From assembly GCA_021234155.1 (NCBI GenBank), contig JAJEKV010000002.1, forward strand, positions 5,864,025 through 5,928,024: a stretch of DNA of 64,000 nucleotides. Direction: 5' to 3'. This document shows positions 1 to 12,446 of this stretch, piece by piece. The notes under the pieces are model-generated. The model was not told the DNA's origin, made no database searches, and worked only from the letters and a program-made list of their open reading frames with translations. The position numbers were made by a program, and so were the translations under genes. Each line of letters starts with the position of its first letter. Position 1 is the stretch's first letter. Source of the DNA: Isoetes taiwanensis (Eukaryota; Streptophyta; Lycopodiopsida; Isoetales; Isoetaceae).

Positions 1-714
1 ATTCACAATCATGCTTTTCATTACAGTAATATCCCTGAGATCTGGTACATCTGCTTGTATTGGCGAATGTTTGTTTCTCTTGAAAAGTCTTTGAAGAACT
101 CTCCCTTCATCCGAATCTTTAGAAACATTCCTAACAATTTGATTAAAAGAATCATCTAGCTCTTTTGAGAGTTCTTGCAATCTCCTGTAATAGCATGCAG
201 GGAAGCTCCAGAATATGCACAGCTTAGCAGCATCTCTCCTTTAAAACGGGTATCGTCAAATAGTGTAAGAAGATTGAAATGCTAAATTAAACATGCTAGC
301 TTAGATGCATCTCAATTTGATGTAAAAATAAAGATTAAGATATCCATAGAAAGGGATTGGACTTTTCATCCTGGTAGCGAGCTTGGTCTACAAACACCAA
401 AGCAGATTAAAAACTCAAACGTAATTCTTCGACCAACCATACTAATCCACTTCTATCATCTAACAAATCTAATCTTGACTATGGAATGCTCAAATCTAAT
501 TTAATGGCAGCATTTGTTCCAAGAGCAATGAATTTAAAGAATGGAACATTTACCTGCATTTATCAGCAATCAGTGCCCAGGCTGCAAGATTTACCTCATT
601 TACAGTTTGGCGCTCAGTACATGGGTTTGACATGTAAATGGAAAGCATAACAGTTGTTAGAGTGGTAGAAAAATCAGTAAGCCAAGATTTGGATGCAAGC
701 GGATCCCGTGGTAT
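1..714 (-). CDS. Partial multi-exon gene, unidentified (two exons, runs off left edge)
   Basis: Two minus-strand exons join in phase. The upstream exon (714-554) reads from an AG acceptor into IPRDPLASKSWLTDF and ends with two bases of an Arg codon before a GTAAAT donor. The downstream exon (238-1) follows an AG acceptor, supplies the third base, and stays open to the window edge (ending near DLRDITVMKS). The intron is 239-553. The exons have no stops, mixed composition and plausible alpha-helical content (RRLQELSKELDDSFNQIV). I do not recognise the family. This is the only stretch in the window that looks like an ordinary host gene rather than a transposon gene. The 5' exons would lie beyond position 714, where I see none before the repeat at 791, so the gene may be interrupted there. 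Moderate confidence that it is coding; function unknown. Confidence 0.5.
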
Positions 715-790
715 CTTTTAGCAGATAAAATATTGGTGGAGCTTGACCGTGTCCAAAATCCCCTGCATGTTTACAAATCGATGGGAATTT

Positions 791-1843
791 TGGTGAGAGA
801 CTCGTCTGGAGGGGAAAAACCGGCCGAATAGATAGGCATATCTTTCATCACAGCAGTGTACAAACATTTTGAAAAAAAATATCTAAGGTGGAGGGTAGTC
901 CCCAATTGGGTCTGACTACCCACTAATAATAATAAAGGGGACCTGCCATAGGAACAACCCAGGCCCCTTTGAAGATGGCGTAAAATAAGAAAGGCAAATA
1001 AGAGGCAACGTGCGAAAGTTTATCACCGGGATGAAAAACCCCGCCCTTTCGGGTTTTCGAGGAAAACCCTAATGATAAACCTTCGCCCGACGGCTCCAAA
1101 TGAAAAGCCCAGGCCATCAAAGTGGAGATCATTGATGAAAAAGTCGAGGAAGCACAAGATCGAGGTTGCAAATAAGACGATTCCTCTCGAACCCAACATG
1201 AGAGCCATAAGAAAGAAACAAATGGCCATGATCACCTGAAAAACTCAAGGTAAAAGAAAATGAACCAAATGCATTAGACATTAAAATAGAATAGGAGGGA
1301 AGTAACTCAAAAAAAAAAAAACTCGAGTTTCCCACAGTTGGATGAGATGGCTCCAAAGAAAACAACGAAAAGATGCACATAACTCAAAATATATGCCATC
1401 ATCGCTGCTCGGCTAAACCCCCACGGAGGCATAACAAATCACAATCCTTCAATAATAGAAGGGTTGGTCACGAGCCACGCGATATAACATCCTAAAACCA
1501 CATAACCTCTCAAACACGAGTGGCTATATATCTGCGTGCCACACAAGAAATGACAAATACTTCAAGAATAAAAAGGGTCTGGTCACGAGCGAAAGGCATA
1601 ACATCATATCTTAACACAACATAACCTCAAAAATACTTAGGGGCTGGTCACGCGAGCCACGCGATATAGAAGCACAAATCAAAATGAAAAAACATGAATG
1701 TAAACAACTTAGGGTGGGAAGGGAGGAACTGAGACAAAAACTCTGTGGAGAAGACGCCGATAATGGAGAAAGAGCTCAACAACGATATAGTTAGCCTCGT
1801 CTCTCCCAAAATGGCGATCCATCCGGTGTCGAAATCGCATGCA
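791..1843 (+). repeat. LTR-like repeat, copy 1
   Basis: It begins TGGTGAGAGACTCG and ends in a hairpin-like segment followed by GCATGCA. The start also occurs at 1847 and, diverged, at 61119. The segment with TTTCGGGTTTTCGAGGAAAA near 1050 recurs at about 62000. The last ~130 bp (GAAGACGCCGATAATGGAGA, AGAGCTCAACAACG, then CCAAAATGGCGATCC) match the end of copy 2 and the end of the 61120-62475 insert. TG...CA ends and the related insert with a short target duplication suggest a long terminal repeat. No retroviral genes accompany it. Internal degenerate repeats of GGTCACGAGCCACGCGATAT lie at 1460-1680. Confidence 0.5.
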
Positions 1844-2502
1844 TTTTGGTGAGAGACTCGTCTGAGGGGAAAACCGCCGATCAAAAAGAGAACTTCCATT
1901 TCAAAGCCTAGGGTGATGAGACAGGGATATCAAGTCAAGATTGGCACAAAAGGAAGATGGCGTGGGAACAATAGATAAGGTCGGATCTAAAAAGGAAGAA
2001 AAGAAGAGTGAAATACATTAAGGAAAGGGAATAAAGACAACAACTCATCAAGATGAAAAAAGCTAAAAACGTCAACACTAGGCTTAGGTTCTACCAAAAC
2101 CATGATAAAACTGAACTAAAGAATCACTAGACAATAAAGTACTAGATATTTAAAGATGCTTGATAATACTAAACATGGGATAAAACGAGAGGAGTTATGA
2201 GACAAACAAGACAATTAGAACAAAACGGATGAATCGAAAAAAGCCTAGGAATATAAAAATAACAGAAGTACAAAAGGAGCATAGGAAGGGCACAAAATAC
2301 CCGTAGGCAAGCTCACAAGATACAAAAAAATAAATGGAAATCTAATGCATGAACATGGAAACAAAAAACGTGGAAACATAGAAGCGGGTGCAACACGTGG
2401 CAAAAAAACCTAAGTGACAATCACCTAGAAAAAATCTAAAACAAAATGAAACCACGGACTAAGGCATATACTTATCTTATAAGGGATGCAAAGTGCACCT
2501 AA

Positions 2503-2795
2503 AATTTAAAGAGGAAAAATGTAGCATACATATGTGTAACTTACAATGAAGTATGGAAATGTGCAACATAGGAGAAAACTCCATGGAAAAAAAAGGAAAT
2601 AACGAAAAGCAAGGACATGGAAAATTTAAAGAGGAACAATGTAGCAAGTATAACTTACAATAATGTTTGAAACTAGCAAAAAAGAAAACTCCATGGAAAA
2701 AGGAAATAACGAAAGCAAGGACATGGAAAATTTAAAGAGGAACAATGTAGCAAAAAAAAAATGGACTTGTGAAATTTAAAGAGGAAAAATGGAGG
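2503..2795. repeat. Tandem repeat, about 105-130 bp unit
   Basis: The block AATTTAAAGAGGAA-AATGTAGCA, then ACTCCATGGAAAAA-GGAAATAACGAAAGCAAGGACATGG, recurs about two and a half times with small length changes. It lies inside LTR-like copy 2. Confidence 0.75.
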
Positions 2796-3217
2796 AATGT
2801 TGTTGCGTCCGAAACGCATAAAAATTGTTTGGCAAAGGAAACGTAATCGAACACGCAACCAATCCAAAGGCAAGCCACATAACCTAGCCACAAAACCAAT
2901 ACCAAAGTATTAATTTAAAGAAACAAATAAAATATATAACATTGTTTGACGACCCATAATCCCTGAATCAAAATCTACAGAAAAACGGCGGCCGCTCTAG
3001 CCCTGCACTCCATAGACGCTGCCATTGGTCCCTACTCGGATTGTAGGTTGAAAACCAGATATGGATGGGTTGTTCATATTCAAGGTTGCAGCCGCCCAAA
3101 AATCCGGCCACCACAGACTTGAGATAGACGGTTCCAAAACTGTATCCAGATATCCAATCCAAATGATAAATCTGCTTGAAAGGCACCGACAACCAAATCC
3201 TTGACGCCTGCTGGGTT

Positions 3218-3287
3218 GGACGGATCTGCATAGAAAACCATATCCACAGAAAGGACGGATCTGCATAGAAAACCTTATCCACAGAAA
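3218..3287. repeat. 35-bp tandem duplication
   Basis: GGACGGATCTGCATAGAAAA followed by CC(A/T)TATCCACAGAAA occurs twice back to back (3218-3252 and 3253-3287) with a single visible mismatch. Confidence 0.85.
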
Positions 3288-3311
3288 GAAAAAATAATTC
3301 GTTATGGTAGT

Positions 3312-3382
3312 AGAAGCTATAGTAGGAGAAGCGTGGGAGGAAGCAAAACTTATTGTAGGAGAAGCGTGGAAGGAAGCAAAAC
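3312..3382. repeat. 30-bp repeat pair (GTAGGAGAAGCGTGG)
   Basis: GTAGGAGAAGCGTGG-GAGGAAGCAAAACTT occurs twice in tandem just ahead of the promoter-like end of LTR-like copy 2. Confidence 0.7.
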
Positions 3383-3559
3383 TTGTAGAGCTAACAGAGC
3401 AGAAAGAAAGAGAGCTCAATCTGAGACAAAAAAACTGCTGTGAGAAGACGCCGATAATGGAGAAAGAGCTCAACAACGTATATATAGCCTCGTCTCTCCC
3501 CAAAATGGCGATCCGACGGTGTCGAATCGCATGCATTCTTTGAAAAAAATTAAAAAGAA

Positions 3560-6500
3560 GCATAGGAGGCTCTGTGATTATACCAGACTTTGCAAGTGTT
3601 TCTTCAGCTTATTTCCTCACCTCCATTTCGCAGCTCCATTTCTTGTCGAGTTTGGCCTTGGAATTACAGTGGAAGGGCAGGATGATTAAGAAGTAGATGA
3701 AAATATCAGATACGAATACCTTAAGCTGTTACCTGCGTCTATGTTAGAAGATTCATTAAATTATTATGGGATGTAAGCTCCCTTATCTGAGTTCGCCGGT
3801 ACAGAGCCGGTTGTGCTCGTCAAAATAACGATGATCACATTCCAAATTAGTTCTCTTCAAATTTGGAGCCACGTTATCGTTAGCTCAAAGCCCATAACAC
3901 CCAACCACTACTCTGTCACATCCCTCAGGAAGCCATTTAGTGCTATATGCCCTTAGTGTCATGCACAATCATTTTAAAATTTTCATTGGATTAACAAACC
4001 TGTCTTTCAACAGAGGTTTTAACAGCTTATGGGACATATATATCAGCTGGGGTGGTCATGAACCCCAGATATTAGTCTTTTCCTGACTTCCTTCCCATGA
4101 GAAAAGGTCAGCCACGAGCAAACGAATGCATTTATGTTAGATACAGCGACTAACCAGGACAGACTTCTTTAAATTGCCTTAAATTATTGCATACTCTCAA
4201 AAACAAAAAAATTTATGGTCCCTATCAAGTTTAGTATAGACAGTGTACAATTACAGATTCTCTATAGGGAAAACTTCTAGGGCCTCCAAAAGCAGCATTT
4301 ACCACACAGATTTTTCTTTGTATAGACCTAGGCAATTGCCATATCGTATGCCATGAAATAATCTCCTTTTTTCAACTGCAACAACTTGGTGCCATTATCA
4401 TCAGAAATAGTAGGGACGTCAATCTTCTTCTTGCTAAAGAATCTGGAAACTAGATAGTCAATCACTTACTAAACATAGACATTATAGGCAATTATCAGGG
4501 GCAAGATAATGAAACGAAGGTGAAGTATCTCAATCATGCAAAACTAAGGCTATGAATTAACTGACTGCTTCAAAGTCCAGGGCATTGTGGTCTCCAGAAA
4601 AATGTCATACTGTAGACCAACTAGAATAACCCAGGCATGAATTAGTATTGCTTTGCTAAAAGCTGCTGTGGCTATACATGCTTTGAGAACAGCCAGATAG
4701 ATGTACTTGTTATACTATATAATCCTGATAATTGCATACTGATACAAATCCATGGTACTGTGGGTTTGGCCAAGGTTGGCATGGGCTGAAATAATTGCAA
4801 TCCATTGTCCCTGGCAGAGAGTGATTTTGTGTAACTTCAAAAAGGTAGATCCTTTTTGTGATTTGATGCTTGGATCTCTTCTTAATATCCTGCACACAAT
4901 GGTCAAGTACTCTTTTCTCATGGTTTGGTGCAAAATATGCTGAAATCTTGATATTAGGTCTGACAGACTGTCACAGACTGTGAACCGTAAGCTAAGCTCT
5001 GATAAACTAATCTTTTATGGGTTTTTTCTTGTCTTTTTGAATCTATCCTGAAGTTATCTATATTTTGCAAATGAGGGTATGCCACTCAACTGTTCAAAGA
5101 TGCTATCTTAGGCTACAATATACAAATCTTTTTTTAATTGTGCAAGCTGGAATTTTTCTCAATGGAATGAGCGTGCATTTTAGCTATTCTTCAACTTTCT
5201 TATACTTACCTAAGTGCAGTTTTCACTGTAATCAACGCGTGCCTATGTGCAAGAACTTACAACCACATTTTTTGCAATGCTAAAGAAGAATCACTTCCGA
5301 GTATATCTCCAAGGGTCAGATTTTCATTCATTCAAGAATCACACAGCAATTAATCAGAATCCCAAGCTCTGTGTCTTGGGCACAGAATCAAGTAGAATTT
5401 CAAATCAAGTAATCAAGTGAAAATATCAGGAAACTCATGGTAATCTAATGCTTGGAAGGCAAGTTCAAGATCTAATCTCCATAACCGGTCTTTCTTCAAA
5501 GAATCTTGATCAGTAACTCGCCCAAAGCCTTTGAAAATCTTATGTGCAAATTTCCCTTTCAAAACGCCCTGTTCCGGCCTGTTCTTGGCAAATCCGGGCC
5601 AGAATCTTGTCCTTTCTGCTTGATTAATGAGTTCTTGGTGTAATATAGGTGGATCCGAAGATATTTCATCATGATTGAGTTGTTAAATCTGGTTAGTTTG
5701 ACAGATCTTGGCATAACAGGGGATTTAGGGTTCTTGAGAAATTGCTCGAAATATCCCACAGGAATTCACAGGAAAGTCAGCCTGGGTTTATAAAGACGGG
5801 CACAGTCAGCATTATAAAAGTGACATGCTATGCCCACGTGGGATTCGGTCCGTTACCGCCCCACACGCCCGGGTGTACCACGTGGCAGGGGGTGATTGGA
5901 CGGGGAGAATCTAGGCCCGGGGGGAGGGAGGGTAGATAGGAATTTTTTTTTGTTCATGGAGTTAGGCACATTTTCCCAAGGAAGCCAAAATGAAGGTCTA
6001 AATTCTTTTTGCAAAAAAAAACTCTTTTGATGCTTTATACTATGGAAGAATCTTTTTTTCAAAATTAGCCTTTTGACTTTTGGCTCAAAAAGGGGTGTGG
6101 AAATGGTGAGGTGGCAAATAGGCAAGGTGAGTTGGCAAGATGATGCTTACTTGGCAAAGAGGGGTAACGAGGTGTCAAACAAGTTGGCAAGGTATATTTT
6201 TTCTAGTCAAAACATATGATGAGGTGGAGGTGATGAGTATGACACGTGGGTGGTGATGTGGAAGTGTTGGTGACGATGTGGCAAGACAACATGTCTTCTT
6301 AATGCTCTAAACTTATTTTGAAGAATCTTGAAGAAAATGGAATTTTCAATGGGGGTGACATGTGCGTAGTGTGACATGGCAATGATGATGATGTATATGA
6401 TGACTTGGCAATTTTCTAGTGGTGACATGGGTCAATTTGATGCTAGTGCATATAAATTGCGTACTTTAGGCAATCCTTTGACTTTTGTTGCTTCCCTTAG

Positions 6501-8176
6501 GAATTTTGCACTTTCTCTCCCCATTTTGACCTCTAGTGAGCGAATTTGACCCTAGACCATGGAGGTTGCCAAATTGAGTGGAATTCTCTTTATTTTACAA
6601 TATGGTGGTGGTATGGTGGGTGTGTGAGGTGAGAATCATGTATGAAAGAGATGCTTCGACGAGAAAAAATTCCCTAAGCCAATTTGCTATAGGAAATGGG
6701 GGCTAGGCATGGCATTTGAAGTCATGTGGAATTTTTGCATGGAAAAGGAGATGAAGGGCTCGAGATAAGGATCATATGAAATAGTCATGCCAAGAACTCA
6801 AAAGAAATATCACATACCAAGAACACTCAAGGGGTCTTCCAAACTTCAAATTTGCTTTGCTTGAATCACCTTCTCTAGCATACTTGTGTGATATTTCATG
6901 AATGTCTTCGCCTTGGTCTTCAAGTGTCCAGTTTATAATCTCTAGGAATATGTTCTCTTCAAATCAATGGTGTTTGTGTATCTGTGCTCAAATCATATGC
7001 AAGCATAAGTAAATCAATGTGAATCTTGCTCTTCTATGCTGCCATAGCATGGCAGCATCATGCCAAACAAAAGAACAGGTTGGTCCCCCAGCCTCTTTGT
7101 TTTGGCAAATGATCAAAGTAGAATTCCTGCCAGCTGCCAATATGGAGATATGTTTGGCAGGTTAATGAACCTGCAATGGATTAAAAGAAGAGGGTGTTGG
7201 CAAATGATCAAGATCAGTGATGATTTTAGTGACCTTGGATAGACTTTTGATAATATTTATATTGGCGATTATTTTAGGACTAACGAATTTTTACTTGGCG
7301 ATAAAATTTGCCCATTGCAGTGTTTATATATTATAGGTGGCGATATTTTTCTATCATGAATGAACTTATATGATGTTGAAAAGCGACTTTTTTTAAGCAA
7401 AGGTCATTATATGTAGACATCTAACGTTTAATATACCGCACCTTGCTTAGAAAAACTATTTTTCAAATAATCTCTAACTAGCAACCTATAAGGGGCAAAG
7501 ACCATTGAAATAAATGTTAATGGTCTATAAAGGAATTCGACTATTAAAAATAAGCCGAAAGGTGAATGGTTCATAAAGGAATTCGACTCATGAACGGTGC
7601 CGCTTGGGAAAAACTCGATCCTATGCCTGATAGAAAACGGCCGACATTTTCGTTGTTGAATCTGACCGACATTTCCGTTGTTGAATCTGAATGATTCGGA
7701 AGTTGAATCAAAATGATTCGGCAGATAACCTTTGTCATGTGATAGATTAATCAAGATGAAAGTGTGGGCTTTCAAAAAAACTAGCTACGGTGTTTTCATT
7801 ATAGAACCAAATGAACAATGTTTCATGCAATGTCATTTGAACAGTACTTACTATCATTTATCCAATGGTTTATTATAAATTGACTCCTGTATACACTTGG
7901 AAATCTAAAGACTTACTGAAGATCTAGCCATTCCGTTGTGCAAAAATACACGTTTTTTACCTGGCCCAAAGCTTTTCTAAATATCTGCCACTACTTATTT
8001 ATCTTCAATAATATTATCTCTAGCATGGAAGTGAAACCACTAAGCAATATTACTTCATGGTACTTACAAGTCCAATTAAAACCATCGAACAGAATAGAAT
8101 GCATTTACAAGCATTTTAATGAAATTGAAAGCCTCAAAGTTTTTCTAAATCTACTTGCAAGTCTGTAAACCTGTAA
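3560..8176. other. Non-coding region without recognisable genes
   Basis: No convincing exon or domain is visible on either strand. The open frames here are short, without family signatures, and mostly AT-rich. Local structure includes degenerate GGTGGCAA/TTGGCAA-type repeats at about 6090-6430, an inverted repeat TGCTGCCAT-AGC-ATGGCAGCA near 7037-7057, and a ~29-bp tandem pair (CCGACATTTYCGTTGTTGAA) at about 7651-7695. Confidence 0.6.
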
Positions 8177-8180
8177 GCAT

Positions 8181-8314
8181 TTACAGACATCTGCTGCATG
8201 CAATTAAAGTCTATCCTCTATCTATTCTATGATTGAAATAAACATGTTTACAGACATCTACTGCATGCAATTAAAGTCTATCCTCTATCTATTTTATGAT
8301 TGAAATAAACATGT
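8181..8314. repeat. 67-bp tandem duplication
   Basis: TTACAGACATCTRCTGCATG through GATTGAAATAAACATGT is present twice in direct succession (8181-8247 and 8248-8314), nearly identical, so it is a recent duplication. Confidence 0.9.
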
Positions 8315-8524
8315 ATCTGAGTCTTTCTAATAGGCTAAGATCTTTCACAGGAAAAAACCTTTCACATTAAATTAATCAGACCGCAACTTAAGATCAAATC
8401 AAACTTTGGATTTTTTTTATTTGTGGATCCTACAACATCTATACAAGTTTTTTAACGTGAAACACACCATCTGAGCATTCATAACCAGTTTACAATAGAA
8501 AGAATATGAAAGGAGAAACTCACA

Positions 8525-9984
8525 TTATGCTTTCCAGCCAATGGATTTTGGCAGTTCTGGTATTGCATCTTCCTCCTCACGGCTCCTTCGTTCTTTTTGA
8601 GAACTCCAAATTGCCAACGCAGCAATGTTATACCTGCATCCATATCCACGCAGGCAAAGGTCTAGATGCTTAGTCAATTTATTGGGCACCTTATTTTTCA
8701 GAATCCCCATGATGCTGAAAGTCCTCTCTTCTTCCACAGACCCTAGAATCATTGTTTGACATAAATCTACAAGCTTAAAATATTCAAACATGTGCTCATG
8801 AAGAACTTGACTGTAACCAAGCAAGTCCCATTGTGATGCATCCAAATTTAGTGATCTCCTTATCAGTAAAATGACCAGCATGTTCCCACATGGTTGTGCC
8901 AAAGGTTTGTGATTGTGCCAACAATTTATCCTCATCCAATATGCCTTGTACTTGGACACCATTCAATGTCCTGGCATGTGCAAAATGAGCTATCAGAATA
9001 TGCAATCTTCGTTTAAACTCAGATTGAACCTTCCCAATTATTTGGGAGTTCATCCAAAACTGCGGATACACAATTGACATTGCTTCTAGTAGCTCATTGT
9101 TTGGAAAACACTCTCGGATCTGCTTTGCTAGTGCTTTTGCAACTTCAGCTAAATTCTTTCGTACCTTTGACGTAATGGCTTCAAAGTCCGATCTCTTGAC
9201 AGCCATTCTACGTGGAAGAAGCCCTCTTTTTCTAGGTTTAGTTGTATACAACCTTGAAATACTTAGAAAACCAAAATAGCAATCTTTATACCTGCACCAA
9301 TCTTGAATGTGCTTTAACACAAAGTAGTCCTCTGTTGTTGTACGTGAGAAAGCTTGTACTGTTTTCCCCTTCTATATTAATCAACTTGTACCAAGCTGGA
9401 AATTTGTCCTTGTTGTATGACACACTTGAAGTAGTCGTATACAAACAATCCAAAGATGTGCAAACCAGCTTTCTAACTCTAGAATATTCAGAAATGTATA
9501 GAGTTCTAGATTGCGCCAACTTCGATAAGATGCTCATTTCTTTCAACATTGGTAACAATCCTAAAATTTGTGGTAGTTAGTAGTACTAATAGCAGCATGT
9601 AGTAGAAAAACAAATAGTAATCCGCTAACCTGCTAATGTCAACAAAGCCTCCACGTCTGTGAGTTCATCTAGCAATTGTAAGGCCTTCTCTCCTTCTTTG
9701 TTTGTAGATGCTAACTCTTATGCTTGCAATTCTCATTCCATTCAACCACACTAACTTCCTTACCATCTACGTTTTCCTTCACATACATCTTACCCGTATG
9801 TTTCTCGATGGCGTCCACTTTCAGTTGCAGCCTTTCAATCCTTCCAAGAACAAGGTACACAACGAGCTCTTTTTCCTGGGCCACCTTCAGGGTCAGATTC
9901 CTCTTCAATATACAGGTATTTCTTTGCCCAATTAATCTTAAACTTTCGACCTGCATCCCAATCTCCACTCTTTCTCTTCCTTCC
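8525..9984 (-). pseudogene. hAT-like transposase gene, 3' part (split by the Ty3 insertion)
   Basis: This minus-strand series of frames reads as one protein with breaks. Next to the insertion lies a basic segment with a Cys pair (ARCVPC) and, in a shifted frame, a His pair (AIEKHTGK), compatible with a degenerate BED-like finger at about 9780-9880. A hAT-like central segment (9558-9286, MLPMLKEMSILSKL) follows. The last frame (8962-8525) has the hAT C-terminal dimerisation signature SVEEERTFSIMGILKN. A putative donor follows at about 9630, so introns and frameshifts both contribute to the breaks. The N-terminal exon lies at 26437-26144, on the far side of the retroelement. It is probably an old, now inactive hAT transposase or a domesticated relative. 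The family call rests on motif memory only. Confidence 0.6.
9980..9984. repeat. Target-site duplication, left copy (CTTCC)
   Basis: The five bases before the left LTR (CTTCC) match four of the five after the right LTR (CTTCT at 26144-26148). A 5-bp duplication is usual for Ty3 integrases, and it marks 9985-26143 as one integration event. Confidence 0.65.
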
Positions 9985-12358
9985 TGTAACGGACCTAGGA
10001 TTTTGAGGTAAATTGTGGATTATTTTATTTAAAAGATGCAAAGGAATATTAATCAAAATATCACGCATGCAGAGAAATACGTCGTATATGTAGAGATTAT
10101 ACGGACGAAATACTGTGGTTAAAAATAAATATAAGTATAGAGAAAAGCATTGGGAAAAGATTGATTGCGAGAGGGATTGTTGAAGGAGCTTAATCACGTC
10201 GTCGAGCTTTCGGGGAGCGTGTTGGAGCCAGAAGAAAAAGCAATAAAAGCGGGATTCCGTGGGGGATCAAGACTTACACCGGGTTTTGGTGCTTCATTAA
10301 GTTGTGATTTGAGTAGAGTGATGGTTGTTCTTGTTACATAAGTTTGGAATTTATAGTTTGGGATAGTAAGACCGCATGTTTATGAACTCTTTAATTGAAG
10401 TCATTCTATCGCTTTGAATTAGGGAAGTTCTTGAACTTGGATATGATTTATTAGATTCAATCAATGTAGAAATGAGCGAAACATCATAGGAAATGAGGAT
10501 TGAGCGTAAATAATTTTGAAAAGGGTGAAGAACGCCAAGGAGACGACGGTATCTGTAAAAAGCATGAGATTTTTGTTGGTGTCCAATGCTTGAAGAGAAA
10601 GTTAAGGAATAAACCTGGAATGGGCGATTTGGAACCCGGAATGGCTGATTTGATCTAAGAAATTGATTGAAATAATAAGAATGAGATTCGGCAACAAAAG
10701 TTTGCCTTTTTAATTCCGTCGCATGCCAAGAAAACCGATCCGAATGGTCGGATTAGGGCCACAAGCTGGCCGAAATGGCTTAGAACCCTCTTTGGCGGTG
10801 AAATCGGGAAGCTTCATGGGCTTTCCAAGCCGAATCAATGGCCCGGATGCTAGATCCCAGATCTCGCCGGGTCTCGATTTCTATCAAGAAGAAAAAAACC
10901 TGTTAGAATCAATTTCTACGCCACAAACAAAAGATTAGACTTGGAAATCTCGTAAAAGCCGAATCAAAGGGATTAAGGAAGATTTGGCATGGGCTCGATG
11001 GCTGGAGGCCATATCCGCAACAGAGGCCTAATCGCGACTGTTACACGTTAGGTTTAGGTTAAAACAAAAAGTAAAGATGTTAACAATTGAATCATTGTTA
11101 GTAAGGTAGCAATAAAAAGTAAAAAGTTAAAAAGCTAAGGTTAAAGTTTAAAAAGCTAAGGTTCTTAAGTTAGAATTACAATAGTAAGGGATATATTACA
11201 TAAAATTAAGGCTTAAGTTAATAAGGGGTTATGCTAATGGTTGCAAGTTATCTATAATAACGATATTCGAATGCTATAGGTTAAACATTATTAAAGTCTT
11301 AAATATAGTTATTAGCCTGAATCTTGTTAAGGTGTAGACATTTTTATCTGTTATTTAATGGTGATGGCTGCATATTGCATGATTGGGGTTATTTTAATTA
11401 CTAATTTATGGTTGGGCTTTCTCTTGTTATATGAAGTGTATATTATGGAATTACGGAATGTAAGCTTGTTAGGGCATGGGCATAATGATGGTGAATTGTA
11501 TGTAATTGTCTATGGTGAAATTCTTTGATATAGACCTCTGGGGCCGGAGTCTAGGTGCGATGGTCTAGACTCACGGTTTGCACAGTGCTATGTAAATGGT
11601 AATATTTGAACATCGGGCGTTGGTACCATATGGTGCAACGTCATGCACAGTAAGTGGTCCTCCAATGCTGGACGCAGCGTGGATGGGTGTGTACACACGT
11701 GGTTACCCCGCCTCTATGTCAATCGGCCCCGGTACCGAAGCTGACCTTGCTCGCACTTGCGAGGAATATTGGTTGCAATGTTGATGCTATGGTTGCTTGG
11801 CTAGTGTATATGTGGTTTTTAATGCTGGAATCAAGTTGCAATGGTTGTGCTTAGCATAATTATGCATTGTATTTATGTTGGTTGGACTAGTAACTTGGAT
11901 TGCAGGGGCGAGGTTACGGTAAGGCTAAGTTATTGTTCTAAGTTAATGCTTGTGGTAATTGATGCTTGATATATTCTAGATTCCCGATCCCCACTTAGTC
12001 CGTGTGACTAACCCCATGGTTAAATGGTGTAAGCAGTCGCGAGATGCTCTAAAGTAGCCAAGCCGCTAAAAAGGCTGAGTAGGAGTGTGTGGATTGCTAG
12101 ATAATATATTTGATTAATATAGCTATTATCATTATGGATCGGCTTAAACTATAATTATTTGTAACTTTGGTTGTTGTGTGGGATTTTGCCGAGCAATGGC
12201 AAGTATAATATTTTTGGGACCTTAGAGCATGTATAAAGATTAAATTCTTTACCTAAGTATGCATGTATCAATTTATTGAGTTGCAAAGGGTAAATAGATC
12301 CAACGGTAGAGATCGATGGGATCTCCGCCATCGAGGTTAACCGCCGTGCCCGGCCACA
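9985..12358 (+). repeat. Left LTR of Ty3 chromovirus 1 (2.37 kb)
   Basis: It starts TGTAACGGACCTAGG at the target duplication and ends CCCGGCCACA two bases before the primer site. The reverse complement of its whole length is found in the right LTR in two blocks: 16976-18086 matches its 3' half and 24851-26143 matches its 5' half. The uninterrupted site of the Rep-element insertion is at about 11258. Confidence 0.85.
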
Positions 12359-12360
12359 GC

Positions 12361-12373
12361 TTGGTATCAGAGC
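12361..12373 (+). other. Primer-binding site (initiator tRNA-Met)
   Basis: TTGGTATCAGAGC lies two bases after the left LTR. TGGTATCAGAGC is the usual complement of the plant initiator methionine tRNA 3' end used by many plant Ty3 and Ty1 elements. Confidence 0.9.
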
Positions 12374-12446
12374 AAAGTTCTGGTTAGTGGATTATGAGAT
12401 TTGTGATTATTGATGATATTTGCTATGGTTCCAAATTCTTGTAGAG

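Larger units (their letters stand above)
1847..3535 (+). repeat. LTR-like repeat, copy 2, directly downstream of copy 1
   Basis: It starts only three bases after copy 1 with the same TGGTGAGAGACTCG and ends TCGAATCGCATGCA. A TATATATAG box at about 3478-3486 lies just before the conserved CTCGTCTCTCCC motif, consistent with an LTR promoter reading rightwards. The interior differs from copy 1 and is A-rich, with its own tandem repeats. Two LTR-like units head to tail without an internal region could come from unequal recombination or from one copy inserting beside another. Confidence 0.45.

Noticed and set aside
2986-2998. GCGGCCGCTCTAG resembling a cloning-vector polylinker
   Set aside because: The match is only 13 bases and the flanks continue as repeat sequence on both sides, so chance is more likely than vector.
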